Source of the DNA: Microbacterium sp. BR1
GTDB lineage: Bacteria > Actinomycetota > Actinomycetes > Actinomycetales > Microbacteriaceae
DNA length: 64,000 nt
Assembly: GCF_002812725.1 (NCBI RefSeq)
Contig: NZ_NMUN01000003.1
Span: forward strand, 186,001-250,000
Reading direction: 5' to 3'
Below, one piece after another: positions 19,462-31,129 of the stretch. The translations under genes were made by a program, and so were the position numbers. Position 1 is the first letter of the stretch; every line of letters begins with the position of its first letter. The notes under the pieces were generated by a model. It had not been told where the DNA came from. It made no database searches and saw nothing but the letters and a program-made list of their open reading frames with translations.

Positions 19462-21125
19462 GGGCGAGGATCGTCGGGGCCCTCGCGGCTCTCGTGCTGG
19501 TGCTCGCGGGCTGCGCGGGGCTGCCGAGCGGCGGCTCGGTCAACCCCGGGCTCGCGCTCGACGAGGCCCCGGACGTCCCCGACTTCTCGTTCCTGCCGAA
19601 CCGTCCGCAGCCCGGCGCGACGCCGGAGCAGATCGTGGAGGGATTCGTCGCGGCGGCGACGAGCCCCGCCGGACGGTGGGAGATCGCGCGGCTGTTCCTG
19701 GCCCCCGACATCAGTCGATCGTGGCGCCCCGAGACGGGCGTCACGATCGACCGGCCGGGGTCACGCAGCGTCACGATGGTGGACAGCGACGTGGTCGAGA
19801 TGACCGTCGCGCAGACCGGCGAGGTCGATCAGACGGGCGCCTTCCACGCGGCGGATGGCGGTGCCGCCACCCTCGGATACGAACTCGAGCAACAGGGCGA
19901 CGGCGAGTGGCGCATCAGCAAGGCGCCCGACGGGATCGTGCTGAACGAACAGGATTTCCGCGTCGTCTTCAGCGCGTACGGCGTGATGTTCTTCGATCCC
20001 TCGTGGAAGTTCCTGGTGCCCGATGTGCGGTGGTTCCCGACGCGGCAGAACGTGGCGACCCTCATCACACAGGCGATCATCGGCGGCGGGCCGAGCCCGT
20101 GGCTCGCGGGCGCCGTGGTGTCGGCGGTCACCGACGGTGTCGTCCTGGAATCATCCGCCGTGCCCGTCGTGCAGGGCATCGCCCGGGTCGAGCTGGGTGC
20201 GGCGGCACTCGACGCCGACCCGGTCGCGCTCGGTCGGTTGCTGCGGCAGCTGCAGGCGAGCCTGCAGGGCACGGGGGTGGCGGGTGTCGAACTGCTCGTG
20301 GGCGGCGCCGAGCTCGCGGTCGAACCCGCGCAGGCGCTCAGCACGGCAATCGATGCGCGGCCGCTCGTGCAGATCCCGGACGGGTTCGGATTCTTGGGCG
20401 AGGGCGATCTGACGACCGTTTCGGGGCTGAGCACGCGTATCGCGGAGCTCGACGCCTATGCGATCGCCGTCGGACGCGGGGCACGCACGGCTGCCGTCCT
20501 GCTCGCCGAGGGCGGGGTCGTGCGCGTGGAGGGCAACGTGGTCACGACCGCAGACGAGCGGGCCGATCTGATCGAGCCGGCGATCGACCCGGACGACACC
20601 ATCTGGACCGTTCCTGTGAACCAACCCTCGGCCGTGCGCCTCGCGACTGCCGGCGGAGACACCCGTGACATCGCCAACGCCTGGCCGGGCGCGACCCAGA
20701 TCGGAGCCATGGAGGTGTCGCGTGACGGTACGCGCGTCGCGGCCATCGTTACGGACGCCGGTCGAGATTGGGTCGAAGTGGCCGGCATCCAACGCGCCGA
20801 CGGGGCGCCGGTGTCGCTCGGCGCGCCCGAGCGCGTGCTGCGTCTGGATGGGAGCGGGTCCGATCTCGCCTGGCTCGACGATCGCACGCTCGGCATCCTC
20901 TCGGAGGGCACCGAGGGTACGGTCGTCACGGAGCAGGTCGTCGGGGGCCTGAGCACGTCGGGCACCGGACCGGCGGGTGTCGCGGTCTCGCTCGCTGCCG
21001 GACCGACGGTGTCGTCGGCGCGGCTGCTCACCGTGGACGGCGCGCTGTTCGTCCGCCGCGGCACGACCTGGCAACGCGCGGCGGATGAGGTGCTCGTGCT
21101 CGCGTCGCAGCTGGGTGCCAACTGA
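19458..21125 (+). CDS. lpqB: Lipoprotein LpqB
   Basis: 555 aa. The signal peptide ends in the lipobox LVLAGC with Cys19 as the lipidation site. A GerMN-like domain (~190-300) and a beta-propeller-like LpqB C-terminal domain (~310-550) follow. LpqB interacts with the MtrB sensor domain and modulates MtrA signalling; this is known for mycobacteria and inferred here from synteny. ATG overlaps the mtrB stop by 4 nt. Confidence 0.94.
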   Translation: MRARIVGALAALVLVLAGCAGLPSGGSVNPGLALDEAPDVPDFSFLPNRPQPGATPEQIVEGFVAAATSPAGRWEIARLFLAPDISRSWRPETGVTIDRPGSRSVTMVDSDVVEMTVAQTGEVDQTGAFHAADGGAATLGYELEQQGDGEWRISKAPDGIVLNEQDFRVVFSAYGVMFFDPSWKFLVPDVRWFPTRQNVATLITQAIIGGGPSPWLAGAVVSAVTDGVVLESSAVPVVQGIARVELGAAALDADPVALGRLLRQLQASLQGTGVAGVELLVGGAELAVEPAQALSTAIDARPLVQIPDGFGFLGEGDLTTVSGLSTRIAELDAYAIAVGRGARTAAVLLAEGGVVRVEGNVVTTADERADLIEPAIDPDDTIWTVPVNQPSAVRLATAGGDTRDIANAWPGATQIGAMEVSRDGTRVAAIVTDAGRDWVEVAGIQRADGAPVSLGAPERVLRLDGSGSDLAWLDDRTLGILSEGTEGTVVTEQVVGGLSTSGTGPAGVAVSLAAGPTVSSARLLTVDGALFVRRGTTWQRAADEVLVLASQLGAN

Positions 21126-21211
21126 TCCTCCCCAGGCCCTGTGTCGGCTGACTCCGCCCCGATTCCGCACGCGTGTCGTCGTCGAGCAGTCGCCGGGGGC
21201 ACCCTGGATCG

Positions 21212-21961
21212 ATGTGGTCGACGGGGCAGGACGCCTGGCGGATCGTGCGCCGTGCGGTCGCCGACGCCGCCGCACTCGCTCTCCCGGAACGGTGCGCCGG
21301 ATGCCTCGCACCTGGACGACGCGTCTGTGCCGCCTGCCTGCGGGCGCTCGCGCCGGACCCCGCGCCGGTCGTGGTCGCGGGCGATGAGCTCGCGGTCTGG
21401 GCGGGTATACCCTTCGCCGGGCCCGCGGCATCGATCCTGCGCACCGTGAAACGCGACGCACGGCCCCGGCTTGCGCGGTGTCTCGCCCCGGCGCTCGCCG
21501 GAGCTCTGCGAGAAGTCGCTCACTCGTCGGAGGCCGCGCCGGGTTCGCTCGTCGTGGTGCCCATCCCCTCGAGCCCGAAGAGCTTGCGTGCCCGGGGATT
21601 CCGGCTCGTCGATCTGGTGGCGCGGCACGCGGGGGTGCAACCGCGGCGGCTCCTCGCGCTACGCCGCTCGGCTGCCGATCAGCGGGGACTGGGGCGGGTC
21701 GACCGGCTCGAGAACCTTCGCGGCGGCATGCTCGCACGCCGGGCCACGGGGCTCCGGGTCGTGATCGTCGACGACGTCGTGACGACGGGCGCCACGCTCA
21801 TCGAGGCCGCGCGGGCGTTGCGGGCCGGCGGTGCCGTCGTCGTCGGCGCCGCCACGATCGCGGCGACACCCCTGCGTGGACACACCCCGTCGCGAACACG
21901 GCCCTTCGCGAACACAGCCCTTCGCGAACACAGCGGTGATGCATCCGAAACTCGCAGGTGA
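21212..21961 (+). CDS. ComF family phosphoribosyltransferase-like protein
   Basis: 249 aa from ATG 21212 (the frame is open from GTG 21173). An N-terminal zinc ribbon (CAGCLAPGRRVCAACL) precedes a type I PRTase fold with the PRPP loop VVIVDDVVTTGATL. The family is linked to DNA uptake in competent bacteria; here the position between lpqB and hpf is the conserved actinobacterial one (Rv3242c type) and the role is unknown. The 3' end is built from three 16-bp direct repeats, which give a non-conserved tail. Confidence 0.85.
   Translation: MWSTGQDAWRIVRRAVADAAALALPERCAGCLAPGRRVCAACLRALAPDPAPVVVAGDELAVWAGIPFAGPAASILRTVKRDARPRLARCLAPALAGALREVAHSSEAAPGSLVVVPIPSSPKSLRARGFRLVDLVARHAGVQPRRLLALRRSAADQRGLGRVDRLENLRGGMLARRATGLRVVIVDDVVTTGATLIEAARALRAGGAVVVGAATIAATPLRGHTPSRTRPFANTALREHSGDASETRR
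21891..21934 (+). repeat. 16-bp direct repeats at the 3' end of comF
   Basis: CGCGAACAC begins at 21891, 21907 and 21923, with near-identical 16-bp spacing units. Because 16 is not a multiple of 3, each unit is read in a different frame, so copy-number change would alter the ComF C-terminus. Confidence 0.8.
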
Positions 21962-22055
21962 CACTCCCGGTCTGCAGGGCTAGCGTGGGAGAGACCAAGG
22001 CGAGCGCACGATCCGCTCTTGTACGGGCGGATCGTCCCGAGCAAGGAGGTCAAAG

Positions 22056-22721
22056 ATGGAAACAGGCATCGTCGGCGTTGGAGTGAGCGTCACGGATCGA
22101 TTCCGATCGGTGGTCGAAGAGAAAGCGACCCGCATCGAGAACCTCGTCCCCCGAGCGCAGCGGCTCGAGGTGAAGGTCACGCACCGCGCTTACAAGGGCG
22201 GGCGCATGGAGGACGACACGGTCGAGCTGACTCTGATCGGAAAGGGTCCCGTCGTCCGGGCCGAAGCAACGGATGCGGACAAGTTCGCCGCCCTCGACCT
22301 CGCGGTCGACAAGATGTGCGAGCAGCTGCGCCGGGCCAAGGGCAAGCGCGTCGACGCACGCAAGCACCCGCACGGCGCCCACTTCGAGAAGGGCAGCGGC
22401 GAGCTCACGGGGATCGATGTTCAGCCGGCCTCGGCCGACATGATCCACGCGGTCGCCACGGGCGAGATCCCGATCATCACCGGCAACGAGGACGAGCCCG
22501 ACTACACGCCCGTCGTGATCCGCGTCAAGAGTTTCGACGCCGAGTGGATGCCCGTGGAAGAGGCCGTCGATCGCATGGAGCTCGTCGGGCACGACTTCTT
22601 CCTGTTCATCGATGCCCGCACCGATAAGCCGAGCGTCGTCTACCGGCGCAAGGGCTGGGACTACGGCATGATCTCGCTGGGCGCGCAGTCCGCGCCGCCC
22701 GCCGAGGTGCTCGCCTCGTAG
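22056..22721 (+). CDS. hpf: Ribosome hibernation-promoting factor, long form
   Basis: 221 aa. The N-terminal S30AE domain (~1-105) binds the 30S subunit; the C-terminal dimerisation domain (~150-215, with VVIRVKSFDAEWMPVEEAV and FFLFIDARTDKPSVVYRR) drives 100S dimers. Length fits long HPF. A strong AGGAGG Shine-Dalgarno precedes ATG. A weak promoter, GTGACA (21959) plus TAGCGT (21981), overlaps the end of comF, so hpf may be transcribed on its own. A long inverted repeat follows 23 nt after the stop. Confidence 0.93.
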   Translation: METGIVGVGVSVTDRFRSVVEEKATRIENLVPRAQRLEVKVTHRAYKGGRMEDDTVELTLIGKGPVVRAEATDADKFAALDLAVDKMCEQLRRAKGKRVDARKHPHGAHFEKGSGELTGIDVQPASADMIHAVATGEIPIITGNEDEPDYTPVVIRVKSFDAEWMPVEEAVDRMELVGHDFFLFIDARTDKPSVVYRRKGWDYGMISLGAQSAPPAEVLAS

Positions 22722-22744
22722 CATCCCGCCGCCGCGTCAGTCAT

Positions 22745-22801
22745 CGAACGGACGCGACACGCCGTCACCTCTCGGGTCGCACGGCGTGTTGCGTCCGTTC
22801 G
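22745..22801. repeat. Long inverted repeat, copy 1 (possible terminator)
   Basis: 21-bp arms at 22745-22765 and 22781-22801 pair except for one G-T position, around a 15-nt loop. The arm CGAACGGACGCGACACGCCGT is almost the same as the arm of the repeat after secA (30999-31055). It lies between the convergent hpf and coiled-coil genes. No U-tract follows. Confidence 0.85.
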
Positions 22802-22839
22802 CGCGAGCGGGGGATCGCGTCGCGTGGCGCTGAAGCGCG

Positions 22840-24150
22840 TCAGTCGAACATGCCGCCGAGCAGGCTGCCGATGACGAGGCCGCCGAGCATGCCTCCCATG
22901 CCATCGCCGCCCTGCCCGCCGCGCCGACCTCCACCCCAGCCATCATCCTGCGGGGGGCGCGACGAGTCGATGTCGCGCTGGGCGAGTTGGAGCGCCTCGC
23001 TCGCGAGCTGCGCCGACCGGCGTGCGAGCTGGAAGGCGTCCTCGCGCGAATCCTCGTCGCCGGGCAGCCCGGCCATATCGGCTCGCGTGCGCTCGGCTTC
23101 GGCGAGTCGCGTGCGCGCATCGGCACCGATCCAGCCGCGGTGACCGGCGATCACGTTGCGGGCGACCGCGATCTGACGGTCGGCGTCGTCGGTGGCATGG
23201 CGGACCTGGGCGGGTGTCGGCAGCGGCTTCGCCGCGCGCTCGCGCGCCTTGTCGACCGCGACATCCAGTGCCGTGTTCGCCTCGCGCAGGTGTGAGAGCT
23301 GCGCGAACGGGTCGACCTTCGTGTTGGCCGGGGGCAGTGCAGAGAGCGCGGATTGGAGGGCGCTCAGCGCCGCCGTGACCTGGGGGGTCGCCGGTGCATC
23401 GCGCGCCGCGATCACGTCGCCGCGTGAGTCCGCGATGACGTCCGCCAGGGTCGACTCAGCACGCAGCGCCTCGATCTCGAAGTCGTCGACACCGTCGAGA
23501 AGCGTCGCCGCGCGGCGCACGGCCTCGGTCGCGGTCTCCAGCGCGAGCATCGCCTCTTCGCGTCGGGATGCCTCACGCCGCCGTTCGGAGATGTCGGCGC
23601 TGTGCTCGGCGAACGACAACAGCTGCTCGGCCTCGTCCGGCGCGCGGTCGATCTGCTGGAGCGCGGACGGCGCGTACCGGTCGGCGAGACGCGCAACCGT
23701 CGTGCGGGCCTGGGGAAGCCGCTCGCGCAGGCGCACGGCGTCGGAACGCACCTGGGCGAGGATCTCGGGTGCGCGGCGCACCTTTGCAATCTGCTCGGCC
23801 AGGGTCTGCGTCTTCTCGTCGAGCAGGTTCTCCGCCCACTCGCAGAGCTGGGTGATGCGTGCGTGACGCTCGCGCAGCTCCTCGGGGGTGTCGGGGATCT
23901 CGTCATGATTCAGCTGGTTGAGATGGAACGCCTCGGCGAGGTGGTGGCGCACGGCGTCGAGCGCGGCACGGAGGTCCTTCGTCGCGCCCTCGCCCAGTTC
24001 CGCGTTCGCGAAGTCCAGCTCATCGGCCGTGACCCGGATCCGCTCATCGGCCTCGACCAGCGCCCGGCCTGCGCGGCGCGCCAGTTCGGCATCCTGCGCA
24101 TCCAGTGCGGACTGCTCTTCACGCTTGCGTTTGCCCCAGAATCCGGCCAT
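22840..24150 (-). CDS. Coiled-coil protein with Gly-rich C-terminus, unknown function
   Basis: 436 aa, mostly Ala/Arg/Glu helical with heptad-like spacing over residues ~15-390. It ends in a Gly-rich run and the small hydrophobic tail [13 protein letters not shown]. There is no signal peptide and no enzyme motif. The combination resembles the C-terminal half of actinobacterial TPM-domain proteins (long coiled coil plus Gly-rich end), but the TPM domain itself is missing. ATG 24150 is 6 nt after TAGGAT, so the mRNA is probably leaderless. It is convergent with hpf. Confidence 0.7.
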   Translation of the reverse strand: MAGFWGKRKREEQSALDAQDAELARRAGRALVEADERIRVTADELDFANAELGEGATKDLRAALDAVRHHLAEAFHLNQLNHDEIPDTPEELRERHARITQLCEWAENLLDEKTQTLAEQIAKVRRAPEILAQVRSDAVRLRERLPQARTTVARLADRYAPSALQQIDRAPDEAEQLLSFAEHSADISERRREASRREEAMLALETATEAVRRAATLLDGVDDFEIEALRAESTLADVIADSRGDVIAARDAPATPQVTAALSALQSALSALPPANTKVDPFAQLSHLREANTALDVAVDKARERAAKPLPTPAQVRHATDDADRQIAVARNVIAGHRGWIGADARTRLAEAERTRADMAGLPGDEDSREDAFQLARRSAQLASEALQLAQRDIDSSRPPQDDGWGGGRRGGQGGDGMGGMLGGLVIGSLLGGMFD

Positions 24151-24156
24151 GCTCCG

Positions 24157-24162
24157 ATCCTA
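24157..24162 (-). promoter_or_regulatory. -10 element of the coiled-coil gene (leaderless)
   Basis: TAGGAT on the minus strand, 6 nt (cggagc) before the ATG at 24150. Confidence 0.5.
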
Positions 24163-24191
24163 AGCCGGGTTCGCTCTCGCCTCTCCGTCGT

Positions 24192-24830
24192 TCAGGCGAT
24201 CGGAGTGCGCCCTGCGAGAACGCTCGACGAGGCGCCGAGGCCACCGACCCGGGGCGGGCGACCTCGGCGCGGACGCTCGGCGACGAGGGGCAACGTGATC
24301 TCCCTCGGCGGGTGCTGCGCCAGGCGGTCCCGAACGTGATCGAGCCAACGAACCTCGGTCTCCGCCTGGAACAGGAGGGCATCGGCGACGAGTCGGGTCG
24401 CGAGTTCTGCTCCGTCGGGCTCGTCGACGTCCCCCTCACGCGCTTTCCTCAGTGCCTCGAGCGCGGCGAGCGACGCGCTTCTCTGTGTCTCCACGATCGC
24501 GACGACGTCGACGTCGGGAAGCGTGGCGGCGAGCGCGAGTTTCAGAAGGAGTTCGTCTCGTGTCCCGCTCGGGCGGATGACGGGGGAGCGGAGCCAAGAT
24601 CCGGCCTCGTCCCGCCCCGCCTGTGTGATCTCGTAGTACACGTGTCCCTGGTCATCGGTCGCGCCCTTCGCGACGAGTCCGTCGCGCTCGAGCCGATCGA
24701 GCGTCGTGTATATCTGGCCGACGTTGACCGGCCAGCTCGAGCCGGTGCGGCGGTCGAATTCGGACCGCAACTGGTAGCCGTAGCAGGGGCCCTGATCGAG
24801 GATCGCGAGGAGGCTCTGGCGGACGGACAT
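24192..24830 (-). CDS. PadR family transcriptional regulator
   Basis: 212 aa from ATG 24830. The winged helix (residues ~3-80) has [21 protein letters not shown] and the wing [14 protein letters not shown]. The C-terminal helical Vir_act_alpha_C-type dimer domain follows. Start 24830 has GGAG 6 nt upstream. A second ATG at 24866 would add 12 residues and lies 5 nt after a TATACT element, so a leaderless longer form is also possible. PadR proteins usually repress their own gene and an adjacent transporter, but no transporter adjoins it here. A palindrome over the promoter is the probable operator. Confidence 0.88.
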   Translation of the reverse strand: MSVRQSLLAILDQGPCYGYQLRSEFDRRTGSSWPVNVGQIYTTLDRLERDGLVAKGATDDQGHVYYEITQAGRDEAGSWLRSPVIRPSGTRDELLLKLALAATLPDVDVVAIVETQRSASLAALEALRKAREGDVDEPDGAELATRLVADALLFQAETEVRWLDHVRDRLAQHPPREITLPLVAERPRRGRPPRVGGLGASSSVLAGRTPIA

Positions 24831-24859
24831 ACGGATCTCCAGACGAACGGCATTCTCGG

Positions 24860-24877
24860 TATACATCACCGAGTATA
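24860..24877. promoter_or_regulatory. Probable PadR operator overlapping the padR -10
   Basis: Perfect palindrome TATAC-N8-GTATA (24860-24864 and 24873-24877). The minus-strand -10 TATACT (24877-24872) lies inside it, so a bound regulator would block padR transcription. Confidence 0.6.
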
Positions 24878-25229
24878 TGAATATGGAGCAGGGCTCTGTC
24901 GTCGGAAGGAGCAGACGATGGGTGTATCCGGCACCGCTCCCGTGGTGCGAGTCCCGATCGTCACCGCGCCCGGGGTTCTTCACCCCGCTCACGTCGTCAC
25001 ACTGCAGCACGATCTGCGCGGCGGCGGGCCTGCCCGGCGTCAGCGACCGACCGCCGGACTCCGTCTTCTTCAGTCGGGGCGTGACGGCGAGCTTTGGGCG
25101 TGGCGGGGTGCTTCCACGCTCCTGACGGGTCGCCCGCCGTGTCCGATTCATCCGGAATCTGCGTCACGAACCGACATCGTTCACCGTTTCGCACCCAGGT
25201 GTTCGAAACACTCCGGTAACATTCCGGGC
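24878..25229 (+). other. 352-bp gap with a strong RBS but no recognisable gene
   Basis: GGAAGGAG (24904-24911) precedes ATG 24918 by 6 nt. The frame from that ATG has no stop and runs into the CpdA-like gene, which would give a 104-residue N-terminal extension. The encoded residues resemble no domain I know and are low in hydrophobic order. The gap may hold the decayed remains of the transporter usually paired with PadR. Confidence 0.4.
25217..25222 (+). promoter_or_regulatory. -10 element of the CpdA-like gene (leaderless)
   Basis: TAACAT followed by 7 nt (tccgggc) and GTG 25230. The same CCGGTAACAT string occurs upstream of secA at 28088-28097. Confidence 0.5.
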
Positions 25230-26219
25230 GTGATCACCGCGAACGGCGTGCGTATCGCCGAGTACGCACGCCCGAGTCATCAACTGCTGCACCTCAGCGA
25301 TACGCACCTGAGGGCGGGGGATGACCCGCTGTACGGTTCCATCGATGCCTCCGCGCGCCTGGGTCGCGCGCTCGCGCAGATCGCCGAATCGGGGTCCACA
25401 CCCGATGCGATCATCTTCACGGGCGACCTCGCCGACCACGGCGAGCCCGAGGCCTACGAGACGCTTCGCGCGCTCGTCGATCCGTGGGCCGCTCGCCTCG
25501 GTGCACCCGTCATCTGGGTCATGGGCAACCACGACGACCGCGCCTCGTTCCGCGCGGGACTGCTGACGGATAGCGCAGCGGATGCCTCGGCCCCGGTCGA
25601 CGCCGTGTACGACATCGACGGCCTGCGCGTCATCGCGCTCGACACGTCGGTTCCCGGCCACCACCATGGCGAGGTCACCGAAGCCCAGCTCGAATGGCTC
25701 GAGATCGAGCTCGCCATCCCCGCCGCCCATGGGACGATCCTCGCGATGCACCACCCGCCCGTGCCGAGCGTGCTCGACCTGGCCGTCACGGTCGAACTCC
25801 GCGACCAGTCACGTCTCGCGGCCGTGCTGCGGGGGAGCGATGTCCGCACGATCCTCGCCGGACACCTGCACTACTCGACCGCCGCGACCTTCGCGGGCAT
25901 CCCCGTCTCGGTCGCATCGGCCACCTGCTACACGCAGGATCTCGGCGTGGTCGTCGGCGGCACGCGTCCGCAGGATGCCGCGCAGGCGTACAACCTGGTG
26001 CACGTCTACGACGAGACGGTCGTGCACTCCGTCGTATCGGTCGGTGACACGGTCGCACTCGGCTATGTCGATCCCGCCGAGAGCGCTCGGCGGATCGCGG
26101 AGGCCGGCATCGTGATCCCCGACTCCGCGACGCGCGCGCTGCGCGCCGAACGCCTCGACGACTCCGGGCGGGTGGTTACGAGCCGACCGCCGACGACGCC
26201 TCTTCCGATCGTCCGCTGA
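25230..26219 (+). CDS. Class III cyclic-nucleotide-phosphodiesterase-like metallophosphoesterase (CpdA type)
   Basis: 329 aa. The dinuclear metal site motifs are complete: SDTHL (Asp/His), GDLADHG, GNHD, a later HH in AMHHPP and GHLHYS. The layout matches CpdA/Rv0805 enzymes, which hydrolyse 3',5'-cAMP and other phosphodiesters; the true substrate is unknown. GTG 25230 is preferred because of the TAACAT element 7 nt upstream and family length, although an in-frame ATG with a strong RBS lies at 24918. The 3' end overlaps the convergent Stealth gene by 44 bp. Confidence 0.85.
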   Translation: MITANGVRIAEYARPSHQLLHLSDTHLRAGDDPLYGSIDASARLGRALAQIAESGSTPDAIIFTGDLADHGEPEAYETLRALVDPWAARLGAPVIWVMGNHDDRASFRAGLLTDSAADASAPVDAVYDIDGLRVIALDTSVPGHHHGEVTEAQLEWLEIELAIPAAHGTILAMHHPPVPSVLDLAVTVELRDQSRLAAVLRGSDVRTILAGHLHYSTAATFAGIPVSVASATCYTQDLGVVVGGTRPQDAAQAYNLVHVYDETVVHSVVSVGDTVALGYVDPAESARRIAEAGIVIPDSATRALRAERLDDSGRVVTSRPPTTPLPIVR

Positions 26220-27846
26220 CCGACTCGCCCGCCGCGCTTGTGTCGGACACCGTGACCTCCCACGGTGCCCGGACCGGGAAGTACCCCTCGAGCGTGTCGC
26301 GCAGCACCCGCTCGCGAAGCGCCTCGGGGACCTCGGGACGGCTGCCGTCGTTCAGGCAGAACATATCGACGTCGCGACGAGCCAGCAGGCGTTCCATCTG
26401 TCGGATGCCGGGCTGCAGCGTCGTCTGGATGTAGCGCGTCCGCGGTTCCCGGGTCGTCACGGCTCGGCCCGTCATCAGCGCGTAGTAGTGGTAGAGCGAG
26501 TTCGTCACCGAGATGTCGGTCGCCGAACGGAACGTCGCCGCCGCCGTCCGGGCGAAGTCCTCGGGGAACGTCTCTTCGAGTTCGTACATGACGCTCCGGC
26601 GGAGCGGCGCGGCGCAGTGCTCGAGGTCACGTGCGATCACGCGGCCGAAACGCTCCTCGAGCAGGGCGCGGTTGATCCTCGCGGCGTTGTCGTGGCCGCT
26701 TCGCTCGGGATCGGTCGGGCCCACGCCGATGCGTACCCGCGATTCGACGAAGCGCGAGATGCCCGCCGCCGTGAAGAACAGTTCGGGGCGCACGGGGCGG
26801 CCGAAGAACATGTCATCGTTGGCGTACAGGAAGTGCTCGGCCAGCCCCTCGATCCGGTGAAGCTGGGCCTCGACCGCGTGTGAGTTGTGGGTGGGCAGCG
26901 ACGCTCGGTCGGCGAAGAACTCTTCGCTGCGCACGATCGTGACCTTCGGGTGCTCGGTCAGCCACCAGGGTGCCGGGCTGTCGGTCGCGATGAAGATGCG
27001 CCGGATCCACGGGGCGTACTGGTTCACGGAGCGCAGCGCGTAGCCGATCTCGTCCACGTGACGGAAGCGTGCCGAGTGCTCGTCGCCGTCGCCGACGACG
27101 TAGCGGCTCATCCTCCGGGCGCGCTCGCGCTGGAAGTCGCTCGACGAACCGTCGACCCACGAGAAGACGATGTCGACGTCGTGCGTGAACTCCGACGGAC
27201 CGGGGGTGAACATCCCCTCGAGCGTCCGCCAGTCTCGTCCGTGGCGCGCGATGGTGACGAAGCGGAGGTCGTCGGCGGCCATGACGCGGCGCGAGAGCGC
27301 ATTCGCGTGGGGTGCCGTGACGACCGGGCCATCCCATCGCCAGAACTCCAGACGGATGCCGTGGCTGGCGCCCAGGCGGAGTGTTCCGCTCGGACTCACC
27401 CGCGGGCGGTAGATCGTGGCGCTCTCGTCGCGGCCGAACGGGTTGTTCGACCCTGCTCCGAAGACGCGGGCGCGTCCGGCGCGGCCGACGATCCACGGCT
27501 CGGTTTCCGCATCCGCCCGCAGCGCGGCGATGGCACGTTTGCGTGCCGCTGCGTCAACGGCCAGGGCAGGGCGCCCGCTGGCGCGCCGCAGCAGGATCGG
27601 TTCGATATCGGCGGCCTCGAGCAACGCGGCGAGCCGGAGCAGATCGTCGGTCTGCGCCTGGTCCGGCGTGACCTCTGCCACGAGATGCGGGACACCGCCG
27701 ACCAGGACGACGTCGTCTCGTTCCAGTACAGGAGCCCAGCCCGCGGAGGCCTCGTCCGGCGCGGCGCGCTGCCCCGAAGGGGTGCTCCGCCCCGAGTCGA
27801 CCCGTCGTGCGGAGGGAACACCGTTTTCTGAAACGACACGCGCCAT
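26176..27846 (-). CDS. Stealth family sugar-phosphate transferase
   Basis: 556 aa. The four Stealth regions are present: CR1 [13 protein letters not shown] (~222-234), CR2 with [21 protein letters not shown] (~269-289), CR3 with [17 protein letters not shown] and [11 protein letters not shown] (~319-351), and CR4 FCLNDGS (~500). Stealth enzymes transfer hexose-1-phosphate to build phosphodiester-linked surface polysaccharides. The N-terminal ~210 residues are a variable region seen in actinobacterial members. AGGTGA lies just before ATG 27846. It stands alone, away from other capsule genes. Confidence 0.9.
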   Translation of the reverse strand: MARVVSENGVPSARRVDSGRSTPSGQRAAPDEASAGWAPVLERDDVVLVGGVPHLVAEVTPDQAQTDDLLRLAALLEAADIEPILLRRASGRPALAVDAAARKRAIAALRADAETEPWIVGRAGRARVFGAGSNNPFGRDESATIYRPRVSPSGTLRLGASHGIRLEFWRWDGPVVTAPHANALSRRVMAADDLRFVTIARHGRDWRTLEGMFTPGPSEFTHDVDIVFSWVDGSSSDFQRERARRMSRYVVGDGDEHSARFRHVDEIGYALRSVNQYAPWIRRIFIATDSPAPWWLTEHPKVTIVRSEEFFADRASLPTHNSHAVEAQLHRIEGLAEHFLYANDDMFFGRPVRPELFFTAAGISRFVESRVRIGVGPTDPERSGHDNAARINRALLEERFGRVIARDLEHCAAPLRRSVMYELEETFPEDFARTAAATFRSATDISVTNSLYHYYALMTGRAVTTREPRTRYIQTTLQPGIRQMERLLARRDVDMFCLNDGSRPEVPEALRERVLRDTLEGYFPVRAPWEVTVSDTSAAGESVSGRSEEASSAVGS

Positions 27847-28001
27847 CGATCACCTGTTTCTTTGTCGTGCGACCCGCGGGCGTCCTCGCCGCGTTCGATC
27901 GCTGCCTTCTCGTCGTCGGGGCGATCGCCGATCCGGCGATGCGAGCCCCTCTCCGCAGTGTAAGTCAGCAAATGTGTCACGCGTGTTGCGGGATAGCCCC
28001 T

Positions 28002-28033
28002 TGACAAGCGACGGATCTGACAAGCGGCGGATC
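28002..28033 (+). repeat. 16-bp tandem direct repeat upstream of secA
   Basis: TGACAAGCGACGGATC (28002-28017) is repeated at 28018-28033 with one change. It lies in the 315-bp gap between the divergent Stealth and secA genes, the first copy being preceded by T to give TTGACA. It could be a regulator site; no -10 at the right distance from TTGACA is seen. Confidence 0.7.
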
Positions 28034-28091
28034 GAGTGCCCGCCCGGGACCGGGTCGTCACTCACCCAGGGGATTCCAGGTCACGGACCGG

Positions 28092-28097
28092 TAACAT
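28092..28097 (+). promoter_or_regulatory. Possible secA -10
   Basis: TAACAT within CCGGTAACAT, about 65 nt before the secA GTG. No good -35 is visible. The rest of the 27847-28161 gap holds only the 16-bp repeat. Confidence 0.3.
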
Positions 28098-28161
28098 GAG
28101 ACCGTATGCCTGTCGCGCGGATACCGATCCGCGGGGCATCCGATCGGATGGAGATCCTGCC

Positions 28162-30990
<2,829 letters not shown>

Positions 30991-30998
30991 CACCGCTT

Positions 30999-31055
30999 CG
31001 AACGGTCGCGACACGCCGAGTCGCCACGAAGCACACGGCGCGTCGCGACCGTTCG
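30999..31055. repeat. Long inverted repeat, copy 2 (possible terminator)
   Basis: 20-bp arms at 30999-31018 and 31036-31055 pair except for one wobble position, around a 17-nt loop. The left arm CGAACGGTCGCGACACGCCG differs from copy 1 by one base, and TTCGCGCG follows both copies. Confidence 0.85.
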
Positions 31056-31117
31056 CGCGTGTCCGACGCCGGGTGGACAAGGCCACGAGGTGGACGGTGG
31101 CACGCTCGGCGCGGGGA

Positions 31118-31123
31118 TATCCT
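31118..31123 (+). promoter_or_regulatory. -10 element of the aminotransferase gene (leaderless)
   Basis: TATCCT followed by 6 nt (gagccg) and ATG 31130. Confidence 0.45.
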
Positions 31124-31129
31124 GAGCCG

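Noticed and set aside
24877..25125. An 82-codon plus-strand ORF beginning MNMEQG
   Set aside because: It has no Shine-Dalgarno, an unusual residue composition and overlaps the PadR operator.
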